A stretch of 64,000 bases of DNA from Lachnospiraceae bacterium (lineage in GTDB: Bacteria; Bacillota; Clostridia; Lachnospirales; Lachnospiraceae): NCBI GenBank assembly GCA_029067085.1, contig JAIEFE010000018.1, forward strand, positions 261,984-325,983, read 5' to 3'. Each line of letters begins with the position of its first letter. Within the stretch, counting starts at the first letter, position 1. The notes under the pieces were generated by a model. It searched no databases. It was not told the origin of the DNA and saw only the letters and a program-made list of their open reading frames with translations. Below are positions 25,692 through 34,935 of this stretch, piece after piece. The position numbers and the translations under genes are program-made.

Positions 25692-27677
25692 CTAGGAGTC
25701 AAAATCCCTAAGCCTGACTTTCAGTTCCACCATCCGGTCACGCAGTTCCGCAGCTGCCTCGAAATTCAGATCCGCAGCAGCGCGCTTCATCTGTTTCTCC
25801 ACATCCTTGATGAGTTTTTCAAGTTCTGCTTTACTCATGGACTCCGGATCCTTCTCGAAGCGCTGTTCCTCCTTTGCAATGGTCTTGGATATGCTGATGA
25901 GATCCCGCACCGCTTTTTGAATCGTGGTGGGCGTGATGCCGTGTGCCTCGTTGTAGGCTTGCTGCAGCCCACGTCGGCGGTTTGTCTCAGTGATGGCGAC
26001 ATTCATGGAATCCGTCATACTGTCGGCGTACATGATGACCCGCCCTTTCGCGTTTCTCGCCGCTCGCCCGATGGTCTGAATCAGGGAGGTAGCCGACCGC
26101 AAAAAGCCTTCTTTGTCGGCATCCAAAATGGCAACCAATGCAATTTCCGGTATGTCCAGCCCCTCTCGCAAAAGGTTGATGCCAACCAAGACATCGAACA
26201 CGTCAAGACGCATATCCCGGATGATCTGCGCACGCTCCAGCGTGTCGATATCGGAGTGCAGATATTTCACGCGAATACCTACGTCATTCATATAGGAAGT
26301 CAGATCCTCCGCCATCCGCTTCGTGAGTGTAGTCACCAGGACTTTGCCATGGTCAGCCACCACCTGATTGATCTCGGAAATCAAGTCATCAATCTGCCCC
26401 TCCACGGGCCGCACGCTCACCTCGGGATCTAAAAGTCCCGTAGGCCGGATGATCTGCTCTGTGCGGAAGAGCTCGTGCGCCGCCTCGTAGTCCGAAGGTG
26501 TGGCGGAGACGAAGAGCATCTGATCAATGTGTTCTTCAAACTCCTCAAAGCACAGCGGCCTGTTGTCAAGCGCCGATGGCAGACGGAACCCGTAATCCAC
26601 CAACGTGTTCTTGCGGGAGCGGTCCCCCGCAAACATCCCGCGTATCTGGGGGATCGTCATATGGGACTCGTCTATGATGATGAGAAAATCGTCCTTGAAA
26701 TAATCGAGCAGTGTAAAGGGCGGCTCACCCTCCGCCATCCCGTTCAGATGTCTCGAATAATTTTCAATGCCGGAGCAGAAGCCTGTCTCTTTTAACATTT
26801 CCACATCAAAGTTCGTCCGCTCGGAGATACGCTGCGCCTCCAGAAGTCTGTCCTCACCCTTGAAATAGCGAATTCGTTCTGAGAGTTCTTCTTCGATCAG
26901 ATCGCAGGCTTTCACGATCTTTTCTTTCGCCACCACATAGTGAGAAGCCGGAAAGATCATCACATGCTCCAATGTCGCGTGCACCTGTCCCGTCAGCGGA
27001 TCCGTCTCCGCGATCCTGTCGATCTCATCCCCGAAAAACTCTACACGGATCAGATAGTCGCCGCCCTGCGCCGGATAGATCTCCAGCACGTCGCCTCGCA
27101 CACGGAAGCAGCACCGGTCCAGATCCATATCGTTTCTGTTGTACTGCATCTCGATCAGGCCGCGTATCACCTCGTCCCTGTCTTTTGTCATGCCCGGGCG
27201 CAGGGACATACTCATACCCGCGTACTCGTCGGGACTGCCAAGACCGTAGATGCAGGAGACGCTGGCGATCACCACCACGTCTCGACGCTCCGTCAAAGAA
27301 GCCGTGGCCGAGAGCCGCAGCTTGTCTATCTCATCGTTGACGGCGGAATCCTTTGCAATGTAAGTGTCCGTGGAGGGTACATAAGCCTCCGGCTGATAGT
27401 AGTCATAGTAGGACACGAAATACTCCACCGCGTTCTCCGGAAAGAACTCCTTGAATTCTCCGTAGAGCTGCCCTGCCAAAGTCTTATTGTGGGCGATCAC
27501 CAGTGTCGGCTTATTTAACGCCTGAATGATATTAGCCATGGTGAACGTCTTCCCGGAGCCGGTGACGCCAAGCAGGGTCTGGAACTGGTTACCCTTTTTA
27601 AAGCCGTTCACCAGAGCCTCAATGGCTTCTGGCTGGTCGCCGGTGGGTTTATATTCACTGTGTAGTTTAAAGTCCAT
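25692..27677 (-). CDS. uvrB: Excinuclease ABC subunit B
   Basis: UvrB verifies damage after loading by UvrA and recruits UvrC. A helicase-like core has Walker [15 protein letters not shown], the beta-hairpin [22 protein letters not shown]-like DESHMTIPQ and a C-terminal UVR domain ([16 protein letters not shown]). I place the start at 27677, where GGAGGTGAT lies upstream, giving 661 residues, the usual size. It is the first gene of uvrBA. Confidence 0.96.
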   Translation of the reverse strand: MDFKLHSEYKPTGDQPEAIEALVNGFKKGNQFQTLLGVTGSGKTFTMANIIQALNKPTLVIAHNKTLAGQLYGEFKEFFPENAVEYFVSYYDYYQPEAYVPSTDTYIAKDSAVNDEIDKLRLSATASLTERRDVVVIASVSCIYGLGSPDEYAGMSMSLRPGMTKDRDEVIRGLIEMQYNRNDMDLDRCCFRVRGDVLEIYPAQGGDYLIRVEFFGDEIDRIAETDPLTGQVHATLEHVMIFPASHYVVAKEKIVKACDLIEEELSERIRYFKGEDRLLEAQRISERTNFDVEMLKETGFCSGIENYSRHLNGMAEGEPPFTLLDYFKDDFLIIIDESHMTIPQIRGMFAGDRSRKNTLVDYGFRLPSALDNRPLCFEEFEEHIDQMLFVSATPSDYEAAHELFRTEQIIRPTGLLDPEVSVRPVEGQIDDLISEINQVVADHGKVLVTTLTKRMAEDLTSYMNDVGIRVKYLHSDIDTLERAQIIRDMRLDVFDVLVGINLLREGLDIPEIALVAILDADKEGFLRSATSLIQTIGRAARNAKGRVIMYADSMTDSMNVAITETNRRRGLQQAYNEAHGITPTTIQKAVRDLISISKTIAKEEQRFEKDPESMSKAELEKLIKDVEKQMKRAAADLNFEAAAELRDRMVELKVRLRDFDS

Positions 27678-27755
27678 ACGCTCAAGATCACCTCCGAAAT
27701 CCATAGTGAGAAACAATGTATATCTCTGGCTTTATGTCGGTGTAAAGCAGTTTTG

Positions 27756-27784
27756 ATTATATCATATTACCTTAAATTTGTACA
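27756..27784 (-). promoter_or_regulatory. uvrBA promoter
   Basis: TGTACA, 17 bp and TATAAT on the minus strand, about 80 bp upstream of uvrB. The LexA-like palindrome abuts the -35. Confidence 0.7.
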
Positions 27785-27792
27785 GTATTTTT

Positions 27793-27806
27793 AGAACATT
27801 TGTTCT
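27793..27806. promoter_or_regulatory. LexA (SOS) box
   Basis: AGAACATTTGTTCT has 6-bp arms around TT and contains GAAC-N4-GTTC, the Gram-positive LexA/DinR core. It sits just upstream of the uvrBA -35, so SOS control of excision repair is likely. Confidence 0.75.
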
Positions 27807-27831
27807 TTTATCCACTTATGTTATTGGCATA

Positions 27832-27892
27832 AAAAAGCCTCTTTTTTGATAAATATTGTTATATCTTAATTTTACCAAAAAAGAGGCTTTTT
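27832..27892 (-). terminator. Long stem terminator without an intact gene
   Basis: A perfect 17-bp stem (arms 27832-27848 and 27876-27892, core AGCCTC/GAGGCT flanked by A and T runs). On the minus strand it lies just after the stop of the short gene remnant at 27907, so it is probably that lost gene's terminator. The A/T runs would make it work in both directions. Confidence 0.7.
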
Positions 27893-27906
27893 CTCAAAGA
27901 CACAAA

Positions 27907-28020
27907 CTATTTTACACTACCGTCTGGATTTTTAAACCCTTTTACTATCTTTGCATACTGTTTTGGATAATGTACCTTATACCATCCCAATCTTGGATTC
28001 ACTCTGTTACATTTTACTGT
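27907..28020 (-). pseudogene. 3' remnant of an unidentified gene
   Basis: An open frame of 37 codons ending in TAG reads CNRVNPRLGWYKVHYPKQYA and continues with a K/G-rich end (GFKNPDGSVK). It looks like real protein sequence, has no start or ribosome site, is closed upstream by TGA, and is followed by a strong terminator. I cannot assign the family. The remaining ~140 bp up to the next remnant shows nothing else that I can support. Confidence 0.4.
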
Positions 28021-28162
28021 TCACCTTTCTCCTAGGATATACTTACACAGTTCCATTGATTAGCTTGAATAATTCCTAAAGTTTGTTACAGGAACGTCGA
28101 TTTCCTTCGGCTAACCGTATATAATTATATTGATAGACTATGAAGAAAAGACGGGTGATTTT

Positions 28163-28219
28163 ATGGAATATATGTCTTGCCCGGAAGCAGCAAAAAAGTG
28201 GGGCATTTCAGAAAGGCGA
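28163..28219 (+). pseudogene. Remnant of an excisionase-like helix-turn-helix gene
   Basis: From an ATG, MEYMSCPEAAKKWGISERR matches the first ~19 residues of small MerR/excisionase-type helix-turn-helix proteins common on integrative elements. After that the similarity stops and the frame runs into the promoter of the response regulator. The rest of the gene appears deleted. Confidence 0.55.
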
Positions 28220-28265
28220 AACCCGCAGATGGGAGAAGAAAAGATAAGAAAAGTGTTGTATTGTA

Positions 28266-28294
28266 ACATTTTGCGGACATTTGCTTGTTATACT
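28266..28294 (+). promoter_or_regulatory. Promoter and ACATTT direct-repeat operator of the two-component genes
   Basis: ACATTT occurs at 28266 and 28277, an exact 11-bp period as expected for OmpR-family dimers. The first copy occupies the -35 position, 17 bp before the -10 TATACT at 28289. The same design occurs before the ABC genes at 30061. Confidence 0.65.
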
Positions 28295-28322
28295 ACTTCT
28301 AAAGCGCAAAGGAGGACAGGAT

Positions 28323-29012
28323 ATGAAACGAATTTTGATTGTCGAAGATGACAGTCTTTTGAATAAAACATTGGCTTATAATTTAACCTCTGACGGATAT
28401 AAAGTCACTTCTGTTTTTAATGTCAAATCCGCTGTCTATCAATTAAGCAGCAACGAATATGATTTAATCCTGCTGGACATTAACCTGCCGGACGGCAGCG
28501 GGTATGACTTATGCAAAAGTAATAAACTGAAACACCCCGATACCGTGATAATCTTCTTGACCGCCAACGATCAAGAAAACGATCAGATACGCGGTTATGA
28601 AGCAGGTGCAGTGGACTATATTACAAAACCCTTTTCTATTGGCGCATTACAACGGAAAATCAGCGCCATGTTTGCCATGCTGGAACATCACAAACCCGCA
28701 AAAAATATTTACGATGATAGCAAACTTTTCCTTGACTTTTCGCAGCAAACGGCCAGCCTTAACGGGAAACCATTAGCACTTTCCCCGATGGAATACAGGA
28801 TGTTAAATCTTTTTCATAAAAATCCAAAACAGGTACTTACTCGCGGACAGCTTTTAGAGAAACTGTGGGATGTGGACGAAAATTATGTAGACGAGCATAC
28901 TTTGACAACTGCTATTAGCCGCATACGCGGTAAGATTGAAGCCGACGGAGGCACTTATATTAAGACTGTCTACGGTATGGGCTATCAATGGATGGGGGGC
29001 GAAAAGAAATGA
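28323..29012 (+). CDS. OmpR-family response regulator
   Basis: A 229-residue regulator with a receiver domain (ILIVEDDSLLNK acidic pocket, LILLDINLPDGSG phospho-aspartate, ITKPFS lysine) and a winged-helix DNA-binding domain (LSPMEYRMLNLF, HTLTTAISRIRGKI, VYGMGYQW). The ATG at 28323 is preceded by AAAGGAGGA. It overlaps the kinase gene by 4 bp. It probably binds the ACATTT repeats in its own promoter and in the transporter promoter, forming an autoregulated unit. Confidence 0.9.
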   Translation: MKRILIVEDDSLLNKTLAYNLTSDGYKVTSVFNVKSAVYQLSSNEYDLILLDINLPDGSGYDLCKSNKLKHPDTVIIFLTANDQENDQIRGYEAGAVDYITKPFSIGALQRKISAMFAMLEHHKPAKNIYDDSKLFLDFSQQTASLNGKPLALSPMEYRMLNLFHKNPKQVLTRGQLLEKLWDVDENYVDEHTLTTAISRIRGKIEADGGTYIKTVYGMGYQWMGGEKK

Positions 29013-30040
29013 AATTGAACCGCCTATCTATCAAAAATCTGTGTTTGCTTATAGAAGCTGGGGCGCTGCTCTCCATGTTGACAATTACCATTGTACTTTA
29101 TGCGCTGACAAGCGATATGCTTATGCTTTTGGGTGGTGCTTTGCTGACAGCCTGTACCCTTGTTTGGCTTATCTTATTGGTGTCATTCTTTAGTAAGCGG
29201 CTGTCTGTATTTACCAACGACCTGTGCCGGACGCTGGATAATATGATAAATGGCAACAAGGAGCCAAAACAAATTAGCGATAAGGAAACCCTTTTTGCCC
29301 GTATCAGCCACCGACTTTCCCGATTATATGGTATTATGCAGGAAAACCGCCGAAAAGTGGACGAGGAACGGCAAGAGCTTCAAATGCTGGTATCGGATAT
29401 TTCCCATCAAGTGAAAACGCCAGTAAGCAATCTAAAAATGGTGACGGATACGTTGCTTACAAAGCCAGTCACAGATCGGGAACGGATAGACTTCTTACAG
29501 GGTATCCGCAGCCAGACCGACAAGCTGGATTTTCTCTTTCAGGCACTTGTAAAAACTTCTCGGTTGGAAACAGGGGCTATCCGGCTGGAAAAGAGAGACT
29601 GCCTATTGTTTGATACATTGGCGCAGGCCATGAGCGGGATTGTCTACGGTGCAGAGAAAAAAGACATTACTGTGACAGTGGATTGCCCAGAGGATTTGCA
29701 CCTGTCCCATGATAGCAAATGGACAGCGGAGGCAATTTTCAATCTGTTGGACAATGCGGTGAAATATACCACGGCTGGCGGCAAGATTAGTGTTTCGGTG
29801 GAGCAATGGGAAATGTATGTAAAGCTGAATGTTACAGACACGGGCAAAGGAATTTCAGAGAGCAATCAAGCGTCCATTTTCCGTCGCTTCTATCGGGAGG
29901 AAGAAGTACACGATGAACCGGGTGTTGGTATCGGTCTGTATCTGGCACGCGAGATTATTACCCTGCAAGGTGGCTATATTAAAGTAACTTCGGAGATTGG
30001 CAAAGGTTCAACCTTTTCTGTTTTTCTCCCTGTACGGTGA
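29009..30040 (+). CDS. Sensor histidine kinase with almost no external domain
   Basis: A 343-residue kinase with two N-terminal membrane helices (roughly residues 10-31 and 37-59) joined by only a few residues, so it lacks a sizeable extracellular sensor. The H box is SDISHQVKTPVSN, the N box NLLDNAVKYT, and the G boxes DTGKGIS and GVGIGLYLAREI. Kinases of this form next to ABC transporters (BceS- or VncS-like) usually sense peptides or drugs through the transporter. The start ATG at 29009 overlaps the regulator's stop. Confidence 0.85.
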   Translation: MKLNRLSIKNLCLLIEAGALLSMLTITIVLYALTSDMLMLLGGALLTACTLVWLILLVSFFSKRLSVFTNDLCRTLDNMINGNKEPKQISDKETLFARISHRLSRLYGIMQENRRKVDEERQELQMLVSDISHQVKTPVSNLKMVTDTLLTKPVTDRERIDFLQGIRSQTDKLDFLFQALVKTSRLETGAIRLEKRDCLLFDTLAQAMSGIVYGAEKKDITVTVDCPEDLHLSHDSKWTAEAIFNLLDNAVKYTTAGGKISVSVEQWEMYVKLNVTDTGKGISESNQASIFRRFYREEEVHDEPGVGIGLYLAREIITLQGGYIKVTSEIGKGSTFSVFLPVR

Positions 30041-30060
30041 AAACTTTTTCTGTGCTTCGG

Positions 30061-30089
30061 ACATTTCTGTGACATTTGGGTTTTATAAT
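30061..30089 (+). promoter_or_regulatory. Promoter and ACATTT direct-repeat operator of the ABC transporter genes
   Basis: ACATTT at 30061 and 30072 (11-bp period), with the first copy 17 bp before TATAAT at 30084. The spacing matches the promoter at 28266 exactly, pointing to the same regulator. Confidence 0.7.
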
Positions 30090-30132
30090 CGCTCTATCAA
30101 CGGGCGAACAGCCCCGAAAGGAGCATTTGAAT

Positions 30133-30798
30133 ATGAGCGTTTTACAAACGATTGACCTTAAAAAGTATTATGGCACCGAGCCAAACATTACCCGCGCTCT
30201 GGATGGTGTCAACTTCTCTGTGGAGCAGGGCGAGTTTGTGGCTGTGGTAGGAACCTCTGGCAGCGGTAAATCTACTCTGCTTCATATGATGGGCGGACTT
30301 GATACCCCTACCTCTGGCAGCGTCATTGTCCGCGGAGATGAACTGGCGAAAAAGAACGATGAAGAACTGACTATCTTTCGCCGCCGCAATATCGGTTTTA
30401 TTTTCCAGAACTACAATCTGATGCCGATTTTGAATGTCTATGAAAACATTGTCCTGCCTGTGGAGCTGGATGGTGATACGGTAGATCAGAAATTTATGGA
30501 CGAGGTTGTGCAGATGTTGGTCTTAGAGGACAAGCTAAAGAATATGCCTAACAACCTCTCCGGCGGCCAGCAACAGCGTGTCGCTATTGCCCGCGCTCTG
30601 ATTACCAAGCCGGCCATCGTTCTGGCCGACGAACCGACTGGCAATCTGGACAGTAAGACCAGCGCCGATGTGATGGGTCTTCTGAAACGTACCAGCGGAG
30701 AATTTAACCAGACCATCGTAATGATTACTCATAATAACGAGATTGCCCAACTTGCCGACCGCATTGTGCGGATTGAGGATGGCAAAATCATAGGGTAA
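30133..30798 (+). CDS. ABC transporter ATP-binding protein (MacB/BceA type)
   Basis: A 221-residue ATPase with Walker [19 protein letters not shown]-loop region [10 protein letters not shown], signature [15 protein letters not shown] and Walker [14 protein letters not shown], typical of ATPases paired with FtsX-like permeases. The ATG at 30133 has GAAAGGAG upstream. It precedes the permease gene by 14 bp and has the ACATTT promoter in front. With the permease it likely forms a complex that removes or resists antimicrobial peptides or similar compounds. Confidence 0.92.
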   Translation: MSVLQTIDLKKYYGTEPNITRALDGVNFSVEQGEFVAVVGTSGSGKSTLLHMMGGLDTPTSGSVIVRGDELAKKNDEELTIFRRRNIGFIFQNYNLMPILNVYENIVLPVELDGDTVDQKFMDEVVQMLVLEDKLKNMPNNLSGGQQQRVAIARALITKPAIVLADEPTGNLDSKTSADVMGLLKRTSGEFNQTIVMITHNNEIAQLADRIVRIEDGKIIG

Positions 30799-30812
30799 GG
30801 AGGTGACGGACT

Positions 30813-33197
30813 ATGACTTGGCCTTTTGAAAATGATACAAGTGCCATCGAAAAGAAACTTGCAACAAGGAGCATCAAGACAGATAATCGGCGCAATCTGT
30901 TTATGATTTTGACCATAGCTTTGGCAGTAGCCCTCATGTCTGCTATATTCTGTGCGGCGGCTGCCAGTGACCGAGCTTTAGAGGACGATATTCGAGGCCA
31001 GTATCAGGCGGTTGTGGTGAATTGCGACTGGGATATGATTAAAAAGCTGTCGAATTGTCCAGAGGTGGAGAGTTGGGGACTGTCGCAGAATTACGGTTCG
31101 GTTCGCTACGGTGACAGCGTCCTGACGGTGGAGTATGCTGATGCCGGCTGGATGGAACTGGGAAAAAAGCCGCCCTTCATAGGTACACTTCCCCAGGCTG
31201 CCAATGATATTTTAGTGGAGCGGGCGTTCCTGGAGTATTTTGAAATTCCCGTAGAGGTCGGACAAACTATTGAAGCTGATCTTGGAAACGGCAAGCAGGT
31301 CTATGCCATTAGCGGTATTATGGATGTAGAAAATGACTCCCGTATCTTTCAACTCTATGTGTCCGAGGCTTTTGTAGAGAAGATGGCTGAAGGAGAACCA
31401 CTATTTGAGTTCCGGCTTCGCTATACAGGTGCTGACACTATGGAGTTGGAACAGCTCAAAACTGATATTGCCGCATTTCTGACGGCAAACGGTGTAATAG
31501 AGAATTGTCTTTTTTACAGTTCCAATTACTTCGATATGCAGGGCTTTAAGAGTGGAACTGTGAAATACTATATTCCGGTGGCACTTCTGCTGCTGGTTGC
31601 CTGTGCGGTGGTCATTTACAGTATATTTTTTATTTCCGTTAGGGGCAAAATGCGGGAATATGGACGTATGAAGGTCATCGGCGCAACACCGAAGCAGATT
31701 CGTCGGATTGTGCAGCGAGAGGGTTTCCTTCTGTCGGCTTGCGGAATCCCTCTGGGTCTGCTGATTGGTGGAAGCATTGGCTTTGCCATCAATATGGCGC
31801 ACTGGAGTTGGATGGGAAATCTGCCCTACCTGCTGGCAACAGCAGTGGTCTGTGCCCTGACTGTGCTCTTGTCAATCCACGCACCCGTCCGCATGGCGGC
31901 GAGGGTGTCCCCCATCGAGGCAGTACGTTCCAGCGGCTATGAAACCGGGGTCGACCGAAAAGATCAGAAAAACCACCATATCACCCCATCCGCTTTGGCA
32001 CGGATGAATTTCCAGAGGAGTCGGAAAAAGACAATCATCACACTGACCTCCTTAGGACTGACTGGAGTGTTTTTGGTAGCAGTGGCAACAGTATTCAATT
32101 CCATTAGCCCCGAAAAAATGGCGATTGAATTATTGGGTGACCACTGTAACTATGAAGTCAGTTGGATAGATTCGGGAGGAGCGGAAGGGTTCCCAGATAT
32201 TGCAAGGGAAAACCCATTGACGGAAGAACTGCGGCAAGAGCTTCTTACTCTGGACGGAGTGGAATCTATCACCCCCCATGAGGCAACCTTTGCAAGGGTC
32301 ACATTCCCCGACAGAACAGAGTCCTTGGGATTCCTTGTACTGGACCGCATGGGGATGGAAAAGTGGTTGCCCGATGAGAACATGGAGAAAGGCAGCGCAG
32401 ATTATGAGGAACTTGCTGCAAATGATGGTGTCATTGTAACAGATTCAGGTGAGCAACTTTTAAGTATGCTTTTTGGCTATACTCCGACCATCGGAGATGT
32501 GTTGACTTTTGAAACGATGGATGGCAATACCATGCAGGTAACAGTTATGGGAATTGCCAAACCGGAAGTGACAAGCGGTACTGGTGCATGGGGGTTGTTT
32601 ACCCTTACGGAAGAATTAGCCCATAAACTCTACCCGGACATTAAGAATATAGAGGCTGTTTGGAACATACACACATCAGATGATTCGGATGTGTTAAGAG
32701 CGTCCATTTTTGACTTGCTGGAAAACCCGATTCTAACAATCACATCCAGGGCAGACCTTGCTGCTTCTCTGAGATCGCAGTTGAACCTTATGAGACAGGG
32801 AGTTTATCTGCTACTGGCTTTCCTGTTCGTGTTTTCTGTTGTAAATCTGGTCAACACTCTAATGACCAATCTGCTGGCCAGACAGCAGGAGCTTGGAATT
32901 TTGCAGTCTGTGGGCATGACAGGAAAACAGGTATCTCGTATGCTGATTGCGGAGTGCCTATGGTATGTGGGAGTCACGGTTATTATATCCGTCGGCATTG
33001 GCGGAATTTTGGGAGACGTTGCGGACTATATGATCAGCAGCTTCAATATTTTGGGTAAGCTGTCCTATACATTCCCTTTGATTGAAACGGCAGTTTTTGT
33101 TTTGGCACTGCTGGCAGTGGCCGTGGTTTTCTCTGTATTTGCTGTGCGATATTCCAACCGCCTTTCTCTTGTGGAGCGGATCAAGACAATGGAGTAA
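30813..33197 (+). CDS. FtsX-like ABC transporter permease
   Basis: A 794-residue permease built of two similar halves. Each has one membrane helix, a large extracytoplasmic domain, and three more helices (about 8 in total: near residues 29-50, 253-275, 310-330, 340-360, 400-425, 660-690, 710-735 and 760-785). The motif MREYGRMKVIGATPKQIRRI in the first half and QELGILQSVGMTGKQVSRM in the second are typical FtsX intracellular loops. This differs from the 10-helix BceB form with one late external domain. The substrate is unknown. AAGGAGGTG precedes the ATG. Confidence 0.9.
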   Translation: MTWPFENDTSAIEKKLATRSIKTDNRRNLFMILTIALAVALMSAIFCAAAASDRALEDDIRGQYQAVVVNCDWDMIKKLSNCPEVESWGLSQNYGSVRYGDSVLTVEYADAGWMELGKKPPFIGTLPQAANDILVERAFLEYFEIPVEVGQTIEADLGNGKQVYAISGIMDVENDSRIFQLYVSEAFVEKMAEGEPLFEFRLRYTGADTMELEQLKTDIAAFLTANGVIENCLFYSSNYFDMQGFKSGTVKYYIPVALLLLVACAVVIYSIFFISVRGKMREYGRMKVIGATPKQIRRIVQREGFLLSACGIPLGLLIGGSIGFAINMAHWSWMGNLPYLLATAVVCALTVLLSIHAPVRMAARVSPIEAVRSSGYETGVDRKDQKNHHITPSALARMNFQRSRKKTIITLTSLGLTGVFLVAVATVFNSISPEKMAIELLGDHCNYEVSWIDSGGAEGFPDIARENPLTEELRQELLTLDGVESITPHEATFARVTFPDRTESLGFLVLDRMGMEKWLPDENMEKGSADYEELAANDGVIVTDSGEQLLSMLFGYTPTIGDVLTFETMDGNTMQVTVMGIAKPEVTSGTGAWGLFTLTEELAHKLYPDIKNIEAVWNIHTSDDSDVLRASIFDLLENPILTITSRADLAASLRSQLNLMRQGVYLLLAFLFVFSVVNLVNTLMTNLLARQQELGILQSVGMTGKQVSRMLIAECLWYVGVTVIISVGIGGILGDVADYMISSFNILGKLSYTFPLIETAVFVLALLAVAVVFSVFAVRYSNRLSLVERIKTME

Positions 33198-33260
33198 TGA
33201 GTGAGCGGCAGCTTTTGGCTATTCTGCTTCCTTTTTGTCCATTTTTCGAGATAAATTTTT

Positions 33261-33328
33261 GAAATGTCCGTTGCTTGTAACAATTCGGCTTGTTTTCTTG
33301 TCGAATTTTAGCATAGCGCGGACATTTC
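33261..33328. repeat. Nested inverted repeats after the ABC genes
   Basis: The outer arms are GAAATGTCCG (33261-33270) and CGGACATTTC (33319-33328), a perfect 10 bp; the inner arms are AATTCG (33282-33287) and CGAATT (33302-33307). The right outer arm carries an ACATTT-N5-ATATTT copy of the operator seen before the other two promoters. It could be the terminator of the transporter genes, an extra regulator site or an element end. Confidence 0.5.
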
Positions 33329-33338
33329 TGTGATATTT

Positions 33339-33468
33339 GAACTTCCAATGAGTGAAAAAATGTATGAAGCGTTGGGGCGCGTGTTGATGAACCGCAAGGG
33401 AGCGAAAACGACCACGATTGACGGTTACAGCAATTTCCTTTTCCTCAACCGGGACGACTGCCCGAAAA
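33339..33468 (+). pseudogene. Internal fragment of a tyrosine integrase gene
   Basis: About 43 codons in one frame, including ELPMSEKMYEALGRVLMNRK and IDGYSNFLFLNRDDCPK, match the central region of tyrosine recombinases found on Tn916/Tn1549-like and related elements (the stretch between the box I region and the HxxR motif). No HxxR or catalytic tyrosine is present, and the frame runs into the convergent surface-protein gene. It shows that an integrative element or part of one once sat here. Confidence 0.55.
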
Positions 33469-33472
33469 CAAA

Positions 33473-34762
33473 TCAGTTCCTCCTCATTACCAGAAACACG
33501 CCCAGCGCGCATGCCGCCACGATCGCAGCCGCAATTCCAAAAAAGATCCTTTTCTGCCGTTCCTTTTCTGCTTTTTCCTGTGCTGCCTCTTCTTCGGCCT
33601 GGGCCTTTTCTCTTTCGCGTTTCTCTTTCTCCAGCTTCACGCGCTCCGCCTTTTCGGCTTCCGCCTTCTCCTTCTCCATCCGTTCTTTTTCCATTTTTTC
33701 ACGCTCCGCTTTCGCAGCCGCGTCTTTATCCTTTTTATCCGACTTTTCGGATGTATTCTCTTCCGGCTTTACGGCATCTGCTTTATCCTCGGCGCTGTTA
33801 TCCTTATTTTCTTTCTCGCCGTCGGTTTTCTCCGTCTGCTGGCTGCCCGTCTGATCCGTATTCTGATCTTTATCCAAAGACGTCCCCTGCGTCTGATTCT
33901 GTGCGGTTTGGTTCTGATCAGTCTGCGCCTGCGCGGGGTCCGGTTCAAATTCCGCCGAGATGGTATGATCGCCGTTCACATCAGTAAAATTGTAGGAGGT
34001 GGCAGCGCCGATCGCCGTCCCGTCCACATACACCATGCGCACGCGATATCCCCTGTCCGGAGTGATCGCATAACCGATCCACGAGCCTGTCGGGACGGGG
34101 CTTGCCCCGGTGGGTGTGATGATCCCGCCAATGGACGATACAGAGGCCGTCACCGTGTATGTCTTCGGGGTTTCCTTCTCAAAGACAGCCATCAGATTCC
34201 TGTCGCCGGTAATGTTTTCTATAGTAAACTCCTGATTCGTATTGACGCTTTTATCATTTTCTTTCCATTCCACAAAACGCCACCCCTCCTTCGGCGTCGC
34301 CTTGAGCGTCATATTCTCTCCGGCGTTCACTGTTTTTCCCTCGGTGGCCGTACCGCCATTCGCATCATTCACGGTGATATTGACCCGGTATGTCGCGTTC
34401 TGGACGACCGCGAGCGCCGTTGCGGAATAGGCGCTGTCCTGTCTGGAAACCGCCTTCACAATAAGGTTGGATGCCCCCTCGTCCGAGGCTACGTTCAGGA
34501 CGCCTTTACTGTCAATAAAGGTGCTCTGGCTGGTCTGCCCGCTGACACTCCAAACCACCTCGCTGCTGTAATCGTTTTCGCCTGTTACGGTGGCCGTAAA
34601 AGTGCAGGTCGCATTCTTTGTGACTACGATCGATCCCGGAGAAATTGCGACCGAGCTGATTGACGATGACGCATCGGAAGCCGCCATGCTTGGAAAGGCT
34701 GCTGCCAAAAAAAGAAGCAATGCTATGAAAAATTTGATGGTATAGTTCATTTTTTGTCTCAT
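33473..34762 (-). CDS. Membrane-anchored surface protein with Ig-like and InlB-type repeats
   Basis: A 429-residue exported protein. The signal peptide is residues ~1-28 (LLLFLAAAFPSMAASDAS). A bacterial Ig-like domain (about 35-125) is followed by two divergent InlB B-repeat-type units (WRFVEWKENDKSVNTNQEF and RGYRVRMVYVDGTAIGAATS). A Gln/Asn/Asp-rich linker, a long Lys/Glu/Ala coiled stalk (about 345-400) and a C-terminal membrane helix ending in MRRN complete it. There is no LPxTG. It is probably an adhesin or wall-associated protein. Its stop codon is 4 bp from the integrase fragment, so its 3' end may have been reshaped at that junction. Confidence 0.8.
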   Translation of the reverse strand: MRQKMNYTIKFFIALLLFLAAAFPSMAASDASSSISSVAISPGSIVVTKNATCTFTATVTGENDYSSEVVWSVSGQTSQSTFIDSKGVLNVASDEGASNLIVKAVSRQDSAYSATALAVVQNATYRVNITVNDANGGTATEGKTVNAGENMTLKATPKEGWRFVEWKENDKSVNTNQEFTIENITGDRNLMAVFEKETPKTYTVTASVSSIGGIITPTGASPVPTGSWIGYAITPDRGYRVRMVYVDGTAIGAATSYNFTDVNGDHTISAEFEPDPAQAQTDQNQTAQNQTQGTSLDKDQNTDQTGSQQTEKTDGEKENKDNSAEDKADAVKPEENTSEKSDKKDKDAAAKAEREKMEKERMEKEKAEAEKAERVKLEKEKREREKAQAEEEAAQEKAEKERQKRIFFGIAAAIVAACALGVFLVMRRN

Positions 34763-34935
34763 AAAATCATCATACCAAATATCCTGCTACTTGTACATAC
34801 CAAAATCGAACTTTTGTTCTTTTCCCTCCTCGCTCTTGTCAGAAACCATCTCAGTGATATTTCAATGAAATTGCGAAAGTCAACATTTTACCACTTGTAT
34901 ATTCCTCCCTTTTATATTAGAATAAAAAAGTAACA

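Noticed and set aside
27831..27892. Terminal inverted repeat of an insertion sequence
   Set aside because: Both arms are next to each other around a 27-nt loop, flanked by A/T runs and just after a stop codon, so a terminator explains it better.
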